Source: Algoriphagus sp. NG3
GTDB lineage: Bacteria > Bacteroidota > Bacteroidia > Cytophagales > Cyclobacteriaceae
Assembly (NCBI RefSeq): GCF_034119865.1
Contig: NZ_CP139421.1
Location: 2,170,001 to 2,234,000 of the forward strand
Direction: 5' to 3'
DNA length: 64,000 bases
This document shows positions 36,397 to 46,270 of this stretch, in pieces. The notes beneath the pieces were generated by a model, which saw only the letters and a program-made list of their open reading frames with translations, was not told the origin of the DNA and did not search any database. Position 1 is the first letter of the stretch. The number at the start of each line of letters is the position of its first letter. The translations under genes were made by a program, and so were the position numbers.

Positions 36397-38859
36397 TTAT
36401 TTCCTGTAGAAAGTATAAATCTCCCCTGCTTTGGTCTCTACATCATATTCCCAAAACTTGGGCAAGGTTACTTCATTGAGTTTTGCTTCCGGGGAAATTA
36501 GGGGCTCATTGATAGGGATGATGTCGAATAAGTGATTGGTGTTAGGGCCTTTTGCATTGGACATTTTGAATCCCCTCTCGTTTCGAAGCTGATCCGAAGT
36601 TCGCAAACGGAGATTCCCTCCTATTCTGGATTTCACGACCAACTTCTCCAGTTTATTTCCTTTCCATGAAAGCTCTACAATTTCAAATGCCCCTCTGGCG
36701 ACCAATCCCCCAATGCTTCCTGCTTCCCATACATCCGGCAAGGCGGGCAATAAATGAACGGCTCCATCATGGCTCTGCATCAGCATCTCCGCTATACCGG
36801 CGGTACAGCCAAAGTTGCCATCAATCTGAAACGGAGGGTGAGCATCCAATAAATTCGGATAAGTCCCTCCCCCTTTCTTATCAGGCACCACTAAGGACAG
36901 CTGATCCTGCAAGAGTTTATAGGCGTGGTTACCATCCAGAAACCTTGCCCACAAATTCACCTTCCAGCCCATAGACCAACCTGTAGATGGATCTCCACGG
37001 AACAATAACGACGTCCTTGCAGCATCAAAAAGCTCCGGTGTGCGGATAGGTGAGATTTGGTTGCTCGGTGCTACTCCGTAAAGGTGGGAAACGTGTCTGT
37101 GTTGATCCTCCGGATCATCCCAATCCTGCATCCATTCCTGCAACTGCCCATGTTTTCCCACTTGCATCGGAGGCATCCTCCTTTTAGCTAGATCCAATTC
37201 CGCTGCAAACTCCCGGTCAATCCCCAGGATTTCCGAAGCCCTGCCCAAATTGGAGAATAAATCAAAAACCAATTGATTATCTATGGTCACTCCTGCCGCT
37301 GTAGTTGCTTTCCTGCCACTACCGGAATGGACATTTTCTGGTGAATTTGAAGGGCTGACAACTAGCCAGTTATGCTCAGGTTCTTCAATCATAAAATCAA
37401 GGAAAAACTCGGCCGCTCCTTTCATTACCGGGTAAGCATCTCTCAAGAACTCTTTGTCTCCAGTAAACAGGTACCGCTCCCAAAGATGCTGGCTCAGCCA
37501 AGCCCCGGCACTCGGCCACATTCCCGAAGGTGCCCGATCCAAGGGGCCTGTGATTCTCCAGATATCTGTATTATGATGCAAGACCCAGCCTTTAGCTCCG
37601 TAGAGGGTTTCTGCTGCATCTTTGCCCGTTTCACTGACTTCCCTGACAAGTTGTAAAAACGGCTCGTGCATTTCAGTCAAATTCGTCACTTCAGCAGGCC
37701 AATAATTCATCTCAGCATTGATATTGACTGTGTACTTGCTATCCCAAGAGGGAAAAAGCTTATCATTCCAGATCCCTTGCAAATTGGCAGGTTGTCCTCC
37801 AGGTTGTGAACTGCTGATCAGCAAGTATCTGCCAAACTGAAAATACAATGCCACCAAATGAGGATCCATACCTTGGGTAAATGCAGCGACCCTTTCATTG
37901 GTTGGCTTTGCCGCTGCTTCGGTGATCCCCAAGTCTATTTTCACTCGATCCATAAAGCTTCTGAAATATGCTACGTGGTCATTTTTGATCACATCGAAGT
38001 TTTTTGCAAAGGCATTTTCCAAATAATCCTTGCTTCTCTTCACTTCATCTCCAGAAATATCCTGGTAGTTATTGAAATTTGTAGCAATGGAAACATAGAC
38101 AACCACTTCATCCGCACCCTCAATTTGGATCACACCATCTTTGGCAATTTGCTTCCCGCCTACAAGTTTGGCTTTAGCTCTACCTTGGAATCTGACTCTT
38201 CCTGGCTGTTTTTCATGCATACTCGATACACCTGAAAGCAAAATCTCCCCGTCTTTGGTAATCGCATCAGCATTGTCATGTGGACTGTTCAGCTGGAGTT
38301 GGCAGGTGATTTTCCCAGGCTGATCAGCGGTCAACCTCATCACTATCACCTGATCGGCAAAAGCTGTCAGTATTTCCCTTTTATAATTGACCCCATCCAC
38401 TTTGTAAAGTACTGTGCTGACGGCATTCTCTATATCCAGCTCCCTGTAGTAATCCGAATAGTCGGCATGCCCGGGAAAGGAAACAAACAGATCACCAAAA
38501 GTCTGATAAGGCATCCCATGGTTGGTCTGTGACATGATTTCTTTGGTGGCCAAATCCTGGGCATCTACATATTTCCCCTCGAAAATCAATTTTCTTACAA
38601 TCGGCAAAGCATCCTTGGCCCTATCATGGATATTATTGTTGGGAGAACCTGCCCAGAGTGTTTCTTCGTTCAACTGCAGTCTTTCCATCGCAGGAGTACC
38701 AAACACCATGGCTCCCAACCTTCCATTTCCCAAAGGCAGTGCTTCATTCCAATTTGAAGCAGGTTGGTCATACCATAATTTCAACTTTTTGTCCAACTCC
38801 TGTGATGAGGCACAAAAAGCTATGAAGGTAAAAGCCAATCCAAAAACAATCTTTTGCAT
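36397..38859 (-). CDS. GH95 family alpha-L-fucosidase / alpha-L-galactosidase
   Basis: This 820-residue protein has a signal peptide ([11 protein letters not shown]). The GH95 hallmarks are clear: [20 protein letters not shown] and [10 protein letters not shown] at the N-terminus, [26 protein letters not shown] and [15 protein letters not shown] in the barrel. GH95 enzymes remove terminal alpha-1,2-L-fucose, or alpha-L-galactose in pectin-active relatives. RG-II side chain A carries L-galactose, so L-galactosidase activity is a real alternative. The gene lies 10 bp after the STN-esterase gene and 85 bp before the MGH1-like hydrolase. Confidence 0.9.
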   Translation of the reverse strand: MQKIVFGLAFTFIAFCASSQELDKKLKLWYDQPASNWNEALPLGNGRLGAMVFGTPAMERLQLNEETLWAGSPNNNIHDRAKDALPIVRKLIFEGKYVDAQDLATKEIMSQTNHGMPYQTFGDLFVSFPGHADYSDYYRELDIENAVSTVLYKVDGVNYKREILTAFADQVIVMRLTADQPGKITCQLQLNSPHDNADAITKDGEILLSGVSSMHEKQPGRVRFQGRAKAKLVGGKQIAKDGVIQIEGADEVVVYVSIATNFNNYQDISGDEVKRSKDYLENAFAKNFDVIKNDHVAYFRSFMDRVKIDLGITEAAAKPTNERVAAFTQGMDPHLVALYFQFGRYLLISSSQPGGQPANLQGIWNDKLFPSWDSKYTVNINAEMNYWPAEVTNLTEMHEPFLQLVREVSETGKDAAETLYGAKGWVLHHNTDIWRITGPLDRAPSGMWPSAGAWLSQHLWERYLFTGDKEFLRDAYPVMKGAAEFFLDFMIEEPEHNWLVVSPSNSPENVHSGSGRKATTAAGVTIDNQLVFDLFSNLGRASEILGIDREFAAELDLAKRRMPPMQVGKHGQLQEWMQDWDDPEDQHRHVSHLYGVAPSNQISPIRTPELFDAARTSLLFRGDPSTGWSMGWKVNLWARFLDGNHAYKLLQDQLSLVVPDKKGGGTYPNLLDAHPPFQIDGNFGCTAGIAEMLMQSHDGAVHLLPALPDVWEAGSIGGLVARGAFEIVELSWKGNKLEKLVVKSRIGGNLRLRTSDQLRNERGFKMSNAKGPNTNHLFDIIPINEPLISPEAKLNEVTLPKFWEYDVETKAGEIYTFYRK

Positions 38860-38869
38860 AATTCACTAG

Positions 38870-40312
38870 TTAATCATCATTCAAAATCCTGCTCAACTCT
38901 TCTAAATCCATAACAGCATGTTTAGGCAGTTTTTCACCGTCTTTTCCGAAGACCTTCAGCATATCCTCATCTTCCGGAGTAATAAATGATTCATCGTAAG
39001 AGCCATCTCCTTGACCTTTTAACCCCAAATCCAAGTCTAAGTACTTTGCCATAAAATCATAAACTACTACCCGCTTTGAATAGCCATAATCATGGCCTTC
39101 TTCTGCAAAATGAGCATTGGTCAACAGACTATCGGCTTGATAAAAACCATAGGTACGAAGGATAAACGGGAGTTCCAGAGCTGGAACTGAGCTTGTCCAG
39201 TCTTTACCATCTGATACGATCAACTGAGGTTTTGGAGCTGCCATGGCGGCTATCTCAGCATTGTTGGTTCTCAGTCCACAGAGGTGGAAGGGCAGCCCGC
39301 TTTCACAGGGACAGCCACCGGAAAAATGAGAGGAAACCATTACCACAGGGGCACTGACTTTGATCCTGTTGTCTATAGCTGTAAGCATAAGCGTCTGGGA
39401 ACCACCTCCAGAACCACCGGTAACAGCAACTTTTTCTTTATCTGCATCAGGAAGGCTTAGTAAATAGTCCAGCCATTTGATGCCTTGGATTAACTGCATC
39501 TTCGCCGCTATTCTTGTGCGATGGTCTTCCGGTTGATATTGCAGAAGTGACTCTCCCCAAGCAAACAGATCATAGCTGACTACTACGGCTCCCATACTTG
39601 CCAGCTTGGCATTTCTGATCTGCTGATCTTTGCCATAGCGTCCATTGGCGAAATGACCGTTTGGGGAAAGTATTACTGGGTGGTTCTTTTTCTTGCTTTT
39701 AGTAGGCCTGTATATGGATCCTGTGGAAAATACCCCTGGAAAAATCTCTATACTTATATTCTCAACGGTATAGCCTCTATATTTTCTGAAATTTGACTTG
39801 TGGATGGTCAGGATGGGATTTTCCATGATATTCGGAAAATCAAGGGTCTCCAAAAAACAGGCTTTCAGTGAAGCTTTCCGTTCCTCCCAGCCACTCATAT
39901 CCCCATAGGAAGCGGTCAGCCATTTCAGTTGGTTGCTGCCGAAGTAAACCGAGTTTCTGGCGTATTCATATTTTCTGACTTCGTATTCCTTCTCACCTAT
40001 TTGATGAAAGGTCAAATCAAATGGTGCCAAAACCTGTGTCAGCGAAATTTCCAGGTTGGAGGGGTCTATTCTCCACTCTCCATACGAAAGTATATGATCC
40101 TGAACCAAGGCAGGTTTGGCTGTAATCCCAACACTAAAAACCTCCTCAATACGCCCAAGCACATGAGTTAGTGAGACCGAGTAATTAGTATCTGAGGTCT
40201 GGGAAAATGCTGCGGTTTTCGAACAAATAATGAAAAGAACCGCCAGCACACCGGCTCCCAGCCTACCGTACACCCCCACTCCAAAAAACGATCTATCCAA
40301 AATTCGGCTCAA
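38870..40312 (-). CDS. Exported alpha/beta-hydrolase (acetyl-esterase-like) with N-terminal STN-like domain
   Basis: The protein is about 480 residues. An exported N-terminus (VLAVLFIICSKTAAFSQ) is followed over about residues 45-110 by an STN/FecR-C-like domain (VLGRIEEVFSVGITAKP, then SLTQVLAPFDLTFHQI). The rest is an alpha/beta-hydrolase with the nucleophile in TGGSGGGSQT and a C-terminal His in AEEGHDYGYS. The hydrolase resembles acetyl-xylan/pectin esterases. There is no ATG at the 5' end: TTG at 40312, which overlaps the kinase stop by 4 bp, or GTG a few codons later must be used. It probably de-esterifies pectin side chains. The STN fusion is unusual. Confidence 0.78.
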   Translation of the reverse strand: MSRILDRSFFGVGVYGRLGAGVLAVLFIICSKTAAFSQTSDTNYSVSLTHVLGRIEEVFSVGITAKPALVQDHILSYGEWRIDPSNLEISLTQVLAPFDLTFHQIGEKEYEVRKYEYARNSVYFGSNQLKWLTASYGDMSGWEERKASLKACFLETLDFPNIMENPILTIHKSNFRKYRGYTVENISIEIFPGVFSTGSIYRPTKSKKKNHPVILSPNGHFANGRYGKDQQIRNAKLASMGAVVVSYDLFAWGESLLQYQPEDHRTRIAAKMQLIQGIKWLDYLLSLPDADKEKVAVTGGSGGGSQTLMLTAIDNRIKVSAPVVMVSSHFSGGCPCESGLPFHLCGLRTNNAEIAAMAAPKPQLIVSDGKDWTSSVPALELPFILRTYGFYQADSLLTNAHFAEEGHDYGYSKRVVVYDFMAKYLDLDLGLKGQGDGSYDESFITPEDEDMLKVFGKDGEKLPKHAVMDLEELSRILNDD

Positions 40313-41457
40313 AACACAGATTTAGATTGTATCATATAATGCTTGATGGAATATGGCCATGGATAACTCCCGGGCTTGATGGTGATTTTGAGATCGGCCA
40401 AATCCGTACTAAACCTCACCACTCCCGGACACAATTCTTCCAAGACACGTAAGCTTTCTACACCCAGGTCATGGACTATGGCATAGGAAGTGGCTCCGCC
40501 AGCGATCAATAATTCATTGATTGAACCATCCTGCACCAATGCCAAAACTGTGTCAGAAAGTGCTTTCTTCAACTTGATCGGGTCTCCTTTTTCATCTTTG
40601 TGTTCTTGGATGTAAAGCAGCACACATCCGGAATCCCTGATATTCTGCTTAGCCTCTAGCACATAGCTTTCATTATCCATGCTCTGGTGATAGCCCAGGC
40701 AGGTCAAACCTTCGGCTTCCACAGCCAATATGAAATTCTTATTGTACTCATGGGCACTCCCCAGCACCATGACCGTATTGCCTTTGAATGGTATTTTAGG
40801 GTTGTTATGTTCCTGAATCAAATCAGAATAGTAATGTGTTAAATAAGCTTCAAAGAAAGCCCCACTTCCTGCGTGTAAAATCTCTTTGGAAGATCTCTCT
40901 AACCAAAAATCCATGTCCTCGAAACTTTGGGCATCAGGGATATTGATCCCGTCTTTCAGCTGATCTATTAGATCAGCTCCATAGTGTACCAAAAACTTAC
41001 TTGGCCCTATCAAATCCCGTACATTGGATGAGCCTATAGGATATTCCGGGTCTTTGGAAAAGCTGGTTTGGGAGAGCGAAATATCCTGCAAAAAATATTC
41101 TCCGTTTTCAATCTTACGATCCGTGTAGGGGTTGACCGGTATAAATAGAACATTTTCAACTTCCAATTCATCACAAAGCTCCTCTATCTCAGCGGCAACA
41201 TGGCCCCTGAATACAGAATCAGCTTTTTTGAAAAGACCTGTGAATCCGACCTCTTTCAACTGTCTTATCAAAGTCTTAATCTCTTGTCTGGCATCTGCTT
41301 CAGACATTGAACGGGTATCAGTAGCGATCACGGTTACGCCCTCCTTAGGTGTACAAAAACCTATTGAAAAGGAAACCGGGATTTCCAATCGAGCACATAT
41401 CCCTGCGAGTTCTGCAGCTCCAGACATATCATCAGCTATAACTACAATTTTTTCCAA
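40309..41457 (-). CDS. DUF1537 four-carbon acid sugar kinase
   Basis: This 382-residue protein has the DUF1537 N-terminal motif near the start (IADDMSGAAELAG, residues 7-19) and the C-terminal nucleotide-binding part (LLIAGGATSYAIVHDLG). Characterised members phosphorylate D-threonate, D-erythronate or related four-carbon acids at C4. It is shorter than the typical 420-480 residues and ends KPGSYPWP in place of the usual KxGxFG. An in-frame stop lies just upstream and DDMSGA must be near the N-terminus, so the start is TTG at 41457. It follows pdxA2 by 105 bp, the arrangement known from D-threonate catabolism. Confidence 0.85.
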   Translation of the reverse strand: MEKIVVIADDMSGAAELAGICARLEIPVSFSIGFCTPKEGVTVIATDTRSMSEADARQEIKTLIRQLKEVGFTGLFKKADSVFRGHVAAEIEELCDELEVENVLFIPVNPYTDRKIENGEYFLQDISLSQTSFSKDPEYPIGSSNVRDLIGPSKFLVHYGADLIDQLKDGINIPDAQSFEDMDFWLERSSKEILHAGSGAFFEAYLTHYYSDLIQEHNNPKIPFKGNTVMVLGSAHEYNKNFILAVEAEGLTCLGYHQSMDNESYVLEAKQNIRDSGCVLLYIQEHKDEKGDPIKLKKALSDTVLALVQDGSINELLIAGGATSYAIVHDLGVESLRVLEELCPGVVRFSTDLADLKITIKPGSYPWPYSIKHYMIQSKSVF

Positions 41458-41474
41458 AATCTTCTATTTTAATG

Positions 41475-41484
41475 TTATCGATAA
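41475..41484. promoter_or_regulatory. Palindrome TTATCGATAA between pdxA2 and kinase genes
   Basis: This perfect 10-bp palindrome in the 105-bp gap sits within TGTTATCGATAATCA. It resembles the TGTAATCGATTGCA site at 33419-33432 and could bind the same LacI/GntR-type regulator. The similarity is short. Confidence 0.25.
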
Positions 41485-41562
41485 TCACAAGTTAACTCAA
41501 AGCAATTCACATAAAAGGCCTTTACGCTCTTGTATGTTACTAATTTAGACAATAAATACTGC

Positions 41563-42621
41563 CTATATTGTTGGTATTACATCACGGTTTTTCATCCTAT
41601 TCAAAGCCATTGGCACCGCGTATTCTATAGCCAAATCCAAGGCATCCTCTGAAGCTATTCCTTTGCCGGCAATCTCGAAAGCTGTCCCGTGATCCACAGA
41701 AGTCCTGATGATAGGTAATCCCAAGGTAATATTCACCCCCTTTACGCTTTCCATTTTCTGGTTTTCATTGTCCCACTTGAAACCGATCATCTTGAAAGGA
41801 ATATGGCCCTGGTCATGGTACATGGCCACACAGCCGTCATAATACCCCTGAACAGCCTTAGCAAACATGGTATCCGGAGGGATAGGCCCTTCTGCCATAT
41901 ATCCCAGACCTACAGCCTCTTTTACTGCCGGCAGAATCTCCTGTTCGTCCTCAGTCCCAAATAATCCACCATCCCCGGCGTGAGGGTTCAGGCCAGCCAC
42001 ACCGATTTTTGGTTTTTCGATTCCAAATTGCACGCAGGCATTATGCAACAAACGAATGACGTCCACCACTCTGTCTTTCTTGATCATATCACAAGCTTGC
42101 CTCAAGGCCACATGCGTAGTCACATGGATTACCCTGAGGTTCTTTTCCACCAAAAGCATGGCAAACTTTTCCGTGCCGGTATATTCCGCATAGATTTCTG
42201 TATGTCCTGAATAGTGATGACCTGCCAGGTTGATCGACTCTTTGTTGATCGGCGCTGTCACGGTAGCATCCACTTCATCAGCCAATGCCAATTGGATGGC
42301 TTTCACGACGGATTCAAAAGCCGCCTTCCCTGCCATGGCAGAGACTTTTCCTAATTCTAATTGATCTAAAGTCACATTGTTCAAATCAAACACATCTATC
42401 CACCCAAATTCAAAAACCGCATCCTCAACTTTGTCTATGCTATTCACCTTCAGAGAACTACTCAGCTTTGCCACTGCATCCCGAATAGTGGCTGCATCTC
42501 CCACTACCAGGGGTTTGCAAGTCTTATACAGTACGTCTTTTGAAAAACTCTTCACGATAATTTCCGGCCCTATACCGGCCGGATCTCCCATCGTCACTGC
42601 TATAATCGGTATCATCTTCAT
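41563..42621 (-). CDS. pdxA2: PdxA2-type 4-phospho-D-threonate/erythronate dehydrogenase
   Basis: This protein of about 352 residues has all PdxA-family motifs: TMGDPAGIGPEII at the N-terminus, SGHTEIYAEYT, NPHAGDGGLFG, and the metal-binding MYHDQGHIPFKM and VDHGTAFEIAG. PdxA2 members next to DUF1537 kinases oxidise 4-phospho-D-threonate or -erythronate; decarboxylation then gives DHAP. The DUF1537 neighbour and the sugar-operon context favour this over vitamin B6 synthesis. I chose the ATG at 42621, four bases past the upstream stop (42626). A second ATG at 42615 is also possible. The ORF to 42660 only overlaps the previous gene. Confidence 0.88.
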   Translation of the reverse strand: MKMIPIIAVTMGDPAGIGPEIIVKSFSKDVLYKTCKPLVVGDAATIRDAVAKLSSSLKVNSIDKVEDAVFEFGWIDVFDLNNVTLDQLELGKVSAMAGKAAFESVVKAIQLALADEVDATVTAPINKESINLAGHHYSGHTEIYAEYTGTEKFAMLLVEKNLRVIHVTTHVALRQACDMIKKDRVVDVIRLLHNACVQFGIEKPKIGVAGLNPHAGDGGLFGTEDEQEILPAVKEAVGLGYMAEGPIPPDTMFAKAVQGYYDGCVAMYHDQGHIPFKMIGFKWDNENQKMESVKGVNITLGLPIIRTSVDHGTAFEIAGKGIASEDALDLAIEYAVPMALNRMKNRDVIPTI

Positions 42622-42625
42622 TTCT

Positions 42626-43771
42626 TTAAAGTAACTTTTTGTAAATAGCCTCGGCATCACTTTGGGTCATTTCCCTGGGGTTGTTATCCAAAAGCCTCTT
42701 CACCTTCATGGCCAATTTTGCCAGCATTTCTATATCTTCCTCCTTCATCCCCAAGTCTGTCAAACTCTGGGTCACCCCACAAGATTTCACCAACTCCTTA
42801 ACTTTCTCCACTCCTTTTTGAGCTGTCTCATAATCCGAAGAACCCGCTTCAACCCCCAATGCTAGTGCCATTTGAGCATGTTTTTGAATATCCGAACTTA
42901 TATTGAATGAAAGAACTTCCGGAAGCAGAATGGCATTTGCCAAGCCATGCGGCACATGGTATTTTCCGCCCAAAGGATAAGAAAGCGCATGGACTGCGGC
43001 TGTATTGACAGGGCCAAGACACATTCCCCCGTACATACTGCCAAGAGCTACTGCCGATCTTGCATCGAGATCAGCAGGCTCTTCCAATGTCCTCAGGATA
43101 TTTTTGCTGATCAATTCTATCCCACGCAGTGCGAAGCTATCTATCATGGGATGGCTATGCTTGTTGGTAAATGCCTCCATACAGTGGGAAAGCGCATCAA
43201 TACTCGTCTCGGCAGTGATTTTCCTCGGCAAGGTCACTGTCAGTATTGGGTCAAGGTAGCTGGCATCGGGCATCAGAAACGGACTGATAATCCCCTTTTT
43301 CTCCAGTGTACCTTCATCCAAAAGTATGGCGTTAGGGGAAACCTCACTTCCTGTCCCCGAAGTAGTCGGCAGGCAAAACAATGCCGTATCCCGCTCTGTC
43401 AATAAATCTCTTCCAATCACCTCCACCAAGGTCTGGGTGTTGGACTTCATCGCGGCCAACAGTTTGGCTAAGTCCATCACGCTTCCCCCTCCTATCCCCA
43501 CTATAAGGTCAGGGTTGAACTCCCTGACTTTATCCAGGTAAAAATCATAATGCCCAATAGTAGGCTCACCTGCATGAAACACCTCAAATACAGCTGTTTT
43601 TCCAATGGAGTTCAAGGTTTTGGCAATAGACTCTATCTTTTCCTGAAGTGCGGAAACAGTCAAAATCCATATCCTCTGATAGCTGCTTGAGGTAAGGTCT
43701 TCAGTAAAATCCTGCAAAGCCCCTGCGCCAAAAACAAGTTTCTTGGGTTGATATAATGTTATTACTCTCAT
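42626..43771 (-). CDS. Iron-containing alcohol dehydrogenase
   Basis: The product is 381 residues, standard for group III Fe-ADH. The NAD(P) motif GIGGGSVMDLAKLLAA and TTSGTGSEVSPNAIL are present. So is the iron-binding region ALSHCMEAFTNKHSHPMID, and later HALSYPLGGKYHVPHGLANA. The protein would interconvert an aldehyde and an alcohol in the cytoplasm. In this operon, between a symporter and PdxA2, it is positioned to reduce a four-carbon uronic aldehyde to threonate. Its ATG overlaps the symporter stop by 4 bp. Confidence 0.92.
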   Translation of the reverse strand: MRVITLYQPKKLVFGAGALQDFTEDLTSSSYQRIWILTVSALQEKIESIAKTLNSIGKTAVFEVFHAGEPTIGHYDFYLDKVREFNPDLIVGIGGGSVMDLAKLLAAMKSNTQTLVEVIGRDLLTERDTALFCLPTTSGTGSEVSPNAILLDEGTLEKKGIISPFLMPDASYLDPILTVTLPRKITAETSIDALSHCMEAFTNKHSHPMIDSFALRGIELISKNILRTLEEPADLDARSAVALGSMYGGMCLGPVNTAAVHALSYPLGGKYHVPHGLANAILLPEVLSFNISSDIQKHAQMALALGVEAGSSDYETAQKGVEKVKELVKSCGVTQSLTDLGMKEEDIEMLAKLAMKVKRLLDNNPREMTQSDAEAIYKKLL

Positions 43772-45345
43772 GAAGATTTCTTAAGGTTATTATTCCTGTT
43801 TTTAAAATAGCCGTGTATCGTCAAGTTGTCCGGGACTGTCGGGCTTTTGAAAAATCGACTGGCAACGTATCCTACTATCAGGACAATCAAATGGCTGTAA
43901 ACTCCCAACATGTATTTATGATGCGGGAAATTGAATGAACCTAAATCAAGAAGCAATTCCTTATCACCACCAAAACTCAATGGTGTGGAAGTAAGGAAGG
44001 CATAGGTAGTAAAAAGAATACATACAATAATCCCGACAGTAACGCCCTGATTATTGGCACTTCTACTCAATAAGGCCAAAAGAAATATCCCGACTATACC
44101 GGCCGAGAAAATGGCATAGAGCGAAAATACTGCCCCTAGTACACCTTCCCCTTCCCAAAGCACATAAAGTGTCGCCACTAGAACAGATGCCAGGCCTGCA
44201 AGCAACACCAGTAATCTGCCGACCCAAAGTCTTTGCTGTGTGGTGCTTCCTGGATTGAACCTTACATAAAAATCCTCAACCCCCACAGCCGCCAGGCAGT
44301 TCATATCCGAATCCAGACTGGAAATAGCCGCTGCCGCTATGGCCGAGATCACCAGACCAGTTACCCCTGCCGGCAGTTGGGTCATAATGAAATATGGAAA
44401 AACCTCATCCACACTCATGCCGTCCGGAAGCACATTGCCGGGCAATTGGTAGAAGACGAAGAGCAGAGAACCTATCAGCATAAAAGCCGTCCAAACAGGT
44501 ACACTCAGAAACACGCCCATGTAAGCTGCTGTTTTAGCTTCCCGGTCATTTTTTGCCGTCAGGTAGCGCTGCACTATAGTCTGGTCAGTACCGTATTTTT
44601 GGATAGCATAGAAGACTCCATTCAGTGCCATCACGATAAATGTCAGTTGGCTAAAGTCCATATCATAAGGGCCAAATCCGATCTTTTCAAGGGAAACCGC
44701 ATCCCCAATAACCTCGGCAGGGCCTACTCCCACTGCCGGGAAAAGAAGGATATATAGGCAAAACAACCCTCCTCCTATCAGCAAAAACCCCTGAATCACA
44801 TCCATCCAGATCACCGCCTCAATCCCGCCCAAATACGTGAGGATAATGATGGAAATCCCCAATATGCCGATCACAATAAAGATATCTACCTGCAGCATGC
44901 TGCTTAATGCCAGGCTCACCAAGTACAGCACTGTTCCCATTTTGGAAAAATGCATAAATACAAAAGCGAGGGAACTGTATATCCTGGGAAATATGCCAAA
45001 TCTTTTCTCAAAGTATTCATAGGTACTCAGACCGATGACTTTTCTGTACAAGGGCACGATCACCCAAATCATCAACACCAGTACTAGAGGTACCATTAAA
45101 CCCTGCACCAGTAAGATCCAATTGGATTGGTAAGCAGCACTAGGATAGGCCAGGAAGGTAACACTGCTGATCAGGGTTGCAAAAATGGACATGCCTATAG
45201 CCCAGGAGGGGATTCTACCACTCCCAGCAAAGTAATTCTCACTGCTTTTCTGTCTTTTGGAAAAATACACGCCCATGTAGATGGTTCCCAAAATTGAAAG
45301 GAGAATTATCGCATAATCCAAAACCTGCAAACCTGTATTCTCCAT
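43768..45345 (-). CDS. Sodium:solute symporter (SSS family)
   Basis: This 525-residue inner-membrane protein has about 13-14 hydrophobic helices. SSS-family segments include GSGRIPSWAIGMSIFATLISS near the N-terminus and IAAAAISSLDSDMNCLAAVG in the middle. Family members import sugars, sialic acids and other acidic monosaccharides with Na+. It starts directly after the aldolase stop and overlaps the alcohol dehydrogenase gene, so it should carry the substrate of that pathway. Among SSS proteins, sialic-acid-type 2-keto-3-deoxy acid transport is a known function, which fits. Confidence 0.9.
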   Translation of the reverse strand: MENTGLQVLDYAIILLSILGTIYMGVYFSKRQKSSENYFAGSGRIPSWAIGMSIFATLISSVTFLAYPSAAYQSNWILLVQGLMVPLVLVLMIWVIVPLYRKVIGLSTYEYFEKRFGIFPRIYSSLAFVFMHFSKMGTVLYLVSLALSSMLQVDIFIVIGILGISIIILTYLGGIEAVIWMDVIQGFLLIGGGLFCLYILLFPAVGVGPAEVIGDAVSLEKIGFGPYDMDFSQLTFIVMALNGVFYAIQKYGTDQTIVQRYLTAKNDREAKTAAYMGVFLSVPVWTAFMLIGSLLFVFYQLPGNVLPDGMSVDEVFPYFIMTQLPAGVTGLVISAIAAAAISSLDSDMNCLAAVGVEDFYVRFNPGSTTQQRLWVGRLLVLLAGLASVLVATLYVLWEGEGVLGAVFSLYAIFSAGIVGIFLLALLSRSANNQGVTVGIIVCILFTTYAFLTSTPLSFGGDKELLLDLGSFNFPHHKYMLGVYSHLIVLIVGYVASRFFKSPTVPDNLTIHGYFKNRNNNLKKSS

Positions 45346-46251
45346 CTACAAATCCAATTCAAGTTTTTCCCAATCCGTCAGAATCTGCCGACCCATATCC
45401 GCTTCCAAAGGTGTCAAAGGAGGCTTCATAAAAGCATGGCACCAAGCCCTTTGGGACATCAGCAACTTCAATGCGGCCAATGACTGCCCCAAGGTTTTTC
45501 CGCCTTGATAGACTGCAGCCACCTTATCGGTAAGAGCTTGCCATTCCATTGCCTTTTTCCAGTTTTCCTGGTCGGTTTCCTCCAACATTTTCTTATAAAA
45601 AGATGGGATCAGATTCCCGGTACTCGGCACGATCCCATCAGCACCCCATCTCAAACTATCAACGGATTTGGCTCCCCAGCCACAGAAGTAAGAGAAATCC
45701 TCCCGATCCCGAAACAGGGCGGTACAGGCTTTCAACCGCTCTTCATCCCTTTCGGAATCCTTGAGACCTAGGATATGATCGTGTTGGCTCAATACCTCTA
45801 CAGCCGGAATGGAAATAGACATTTGGGTGGTAGCTTTGATATTATAGATAATCAAATCCCCCCTAATAGCATCAGCCAAATTGATAAAGTGAGCTTTCAT
45901 CTGGGATGATGTCAACACATAATAAGCCGGCAAAGTGGCTACAATCGCATCAGCTCCTAGGTCGAGAAAAGTCTTTCCAAAATCTACCTGTTGGTCAAAG
46001 CAATTGCTTACGACTCCGGCATAAACCTTCTGGTGCTTTCCCTTTGCGGCAATAGTCGCTGCCAACATTTCCTCACTTTGAGCTTTGGTAAAAGAGGAAG
46101 ATTCTCCGGTAGTTCCCAATACCAATGGTGAAATATTATTCATTTCAAACTCCTCCATTATCCGGGAAACCGCATCAACATCGATTTGACCTCGCATTGT
46201 AAGCGGGGTAACCATGGGCACTACTACTCCTTTATATCTTTTATCCATCAT
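45346..46251 (-). CDS. DHDPS/NAL-family pyruvate aldolase
   Basis: This TIM-barrel enzyme of about 301 residues has the family motif LGTTGESSSFTKAQ, the Tyr in LIIYNIKATT and the Schiff-base Lys in ILGLKDSERDEE. Members split or form 2-keto-3-deoxy sugar acids with pyruvate. The Lys context differs from typical N-acetylneuraminate lyases (GxKxT), so sialic acid is not the obvious substrate. Lysine synthesis is unlikely in this context. I chose the ATG at 46251 because the ORF from 46263 needs TTG. It lies 19 bp after the sialidase-fold gene and abuts the symporter. Confidence 0.88.
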   Translation of the reverse strand: MMDKRYKGVVVPMVTPLTMRGQIDVDAVSRIMEEFEMNNISPLVLGTTGESSSFTKAQSEEMLAATIAAKGKHQKVYAGVVSNCFDQQVDFGKTFLDLGADAIVATLPAYYVLTSSQMKAHFINLADAIRGDLIIYNIKATTQMSISIPAVEVLSQHDHILGLKDSERDEERLKACTALFRDREDFSYFCGWGAKSVDSLRWGADGIVPSTGNLIPSFYKKMLEETDQENWKKAMEWQALTDKVAAVYQGGKTLGQSLAALKLLMSQRAWCHAFMKPPLTPLEADMGRQILTDWEKLELDL

Positions 46252-46270
46252 TGTATCCACCAAAGCCTCA

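Noticed and set aside
41563..42621. PdxA of vitamin B6 biosynthesis
   Set aside because: The neighbouring DUF1537 kinase and carbohydrate operon fit PdxA2 better, and no other pyridoxine genes are nearby.
45346..46251. Lysine-pathway dihydrodipicolinate synthase
   Set aside because: The gene lies inside a polysaccharide operon between a secreted hydrolase and a symporter, with no lysine genes present.
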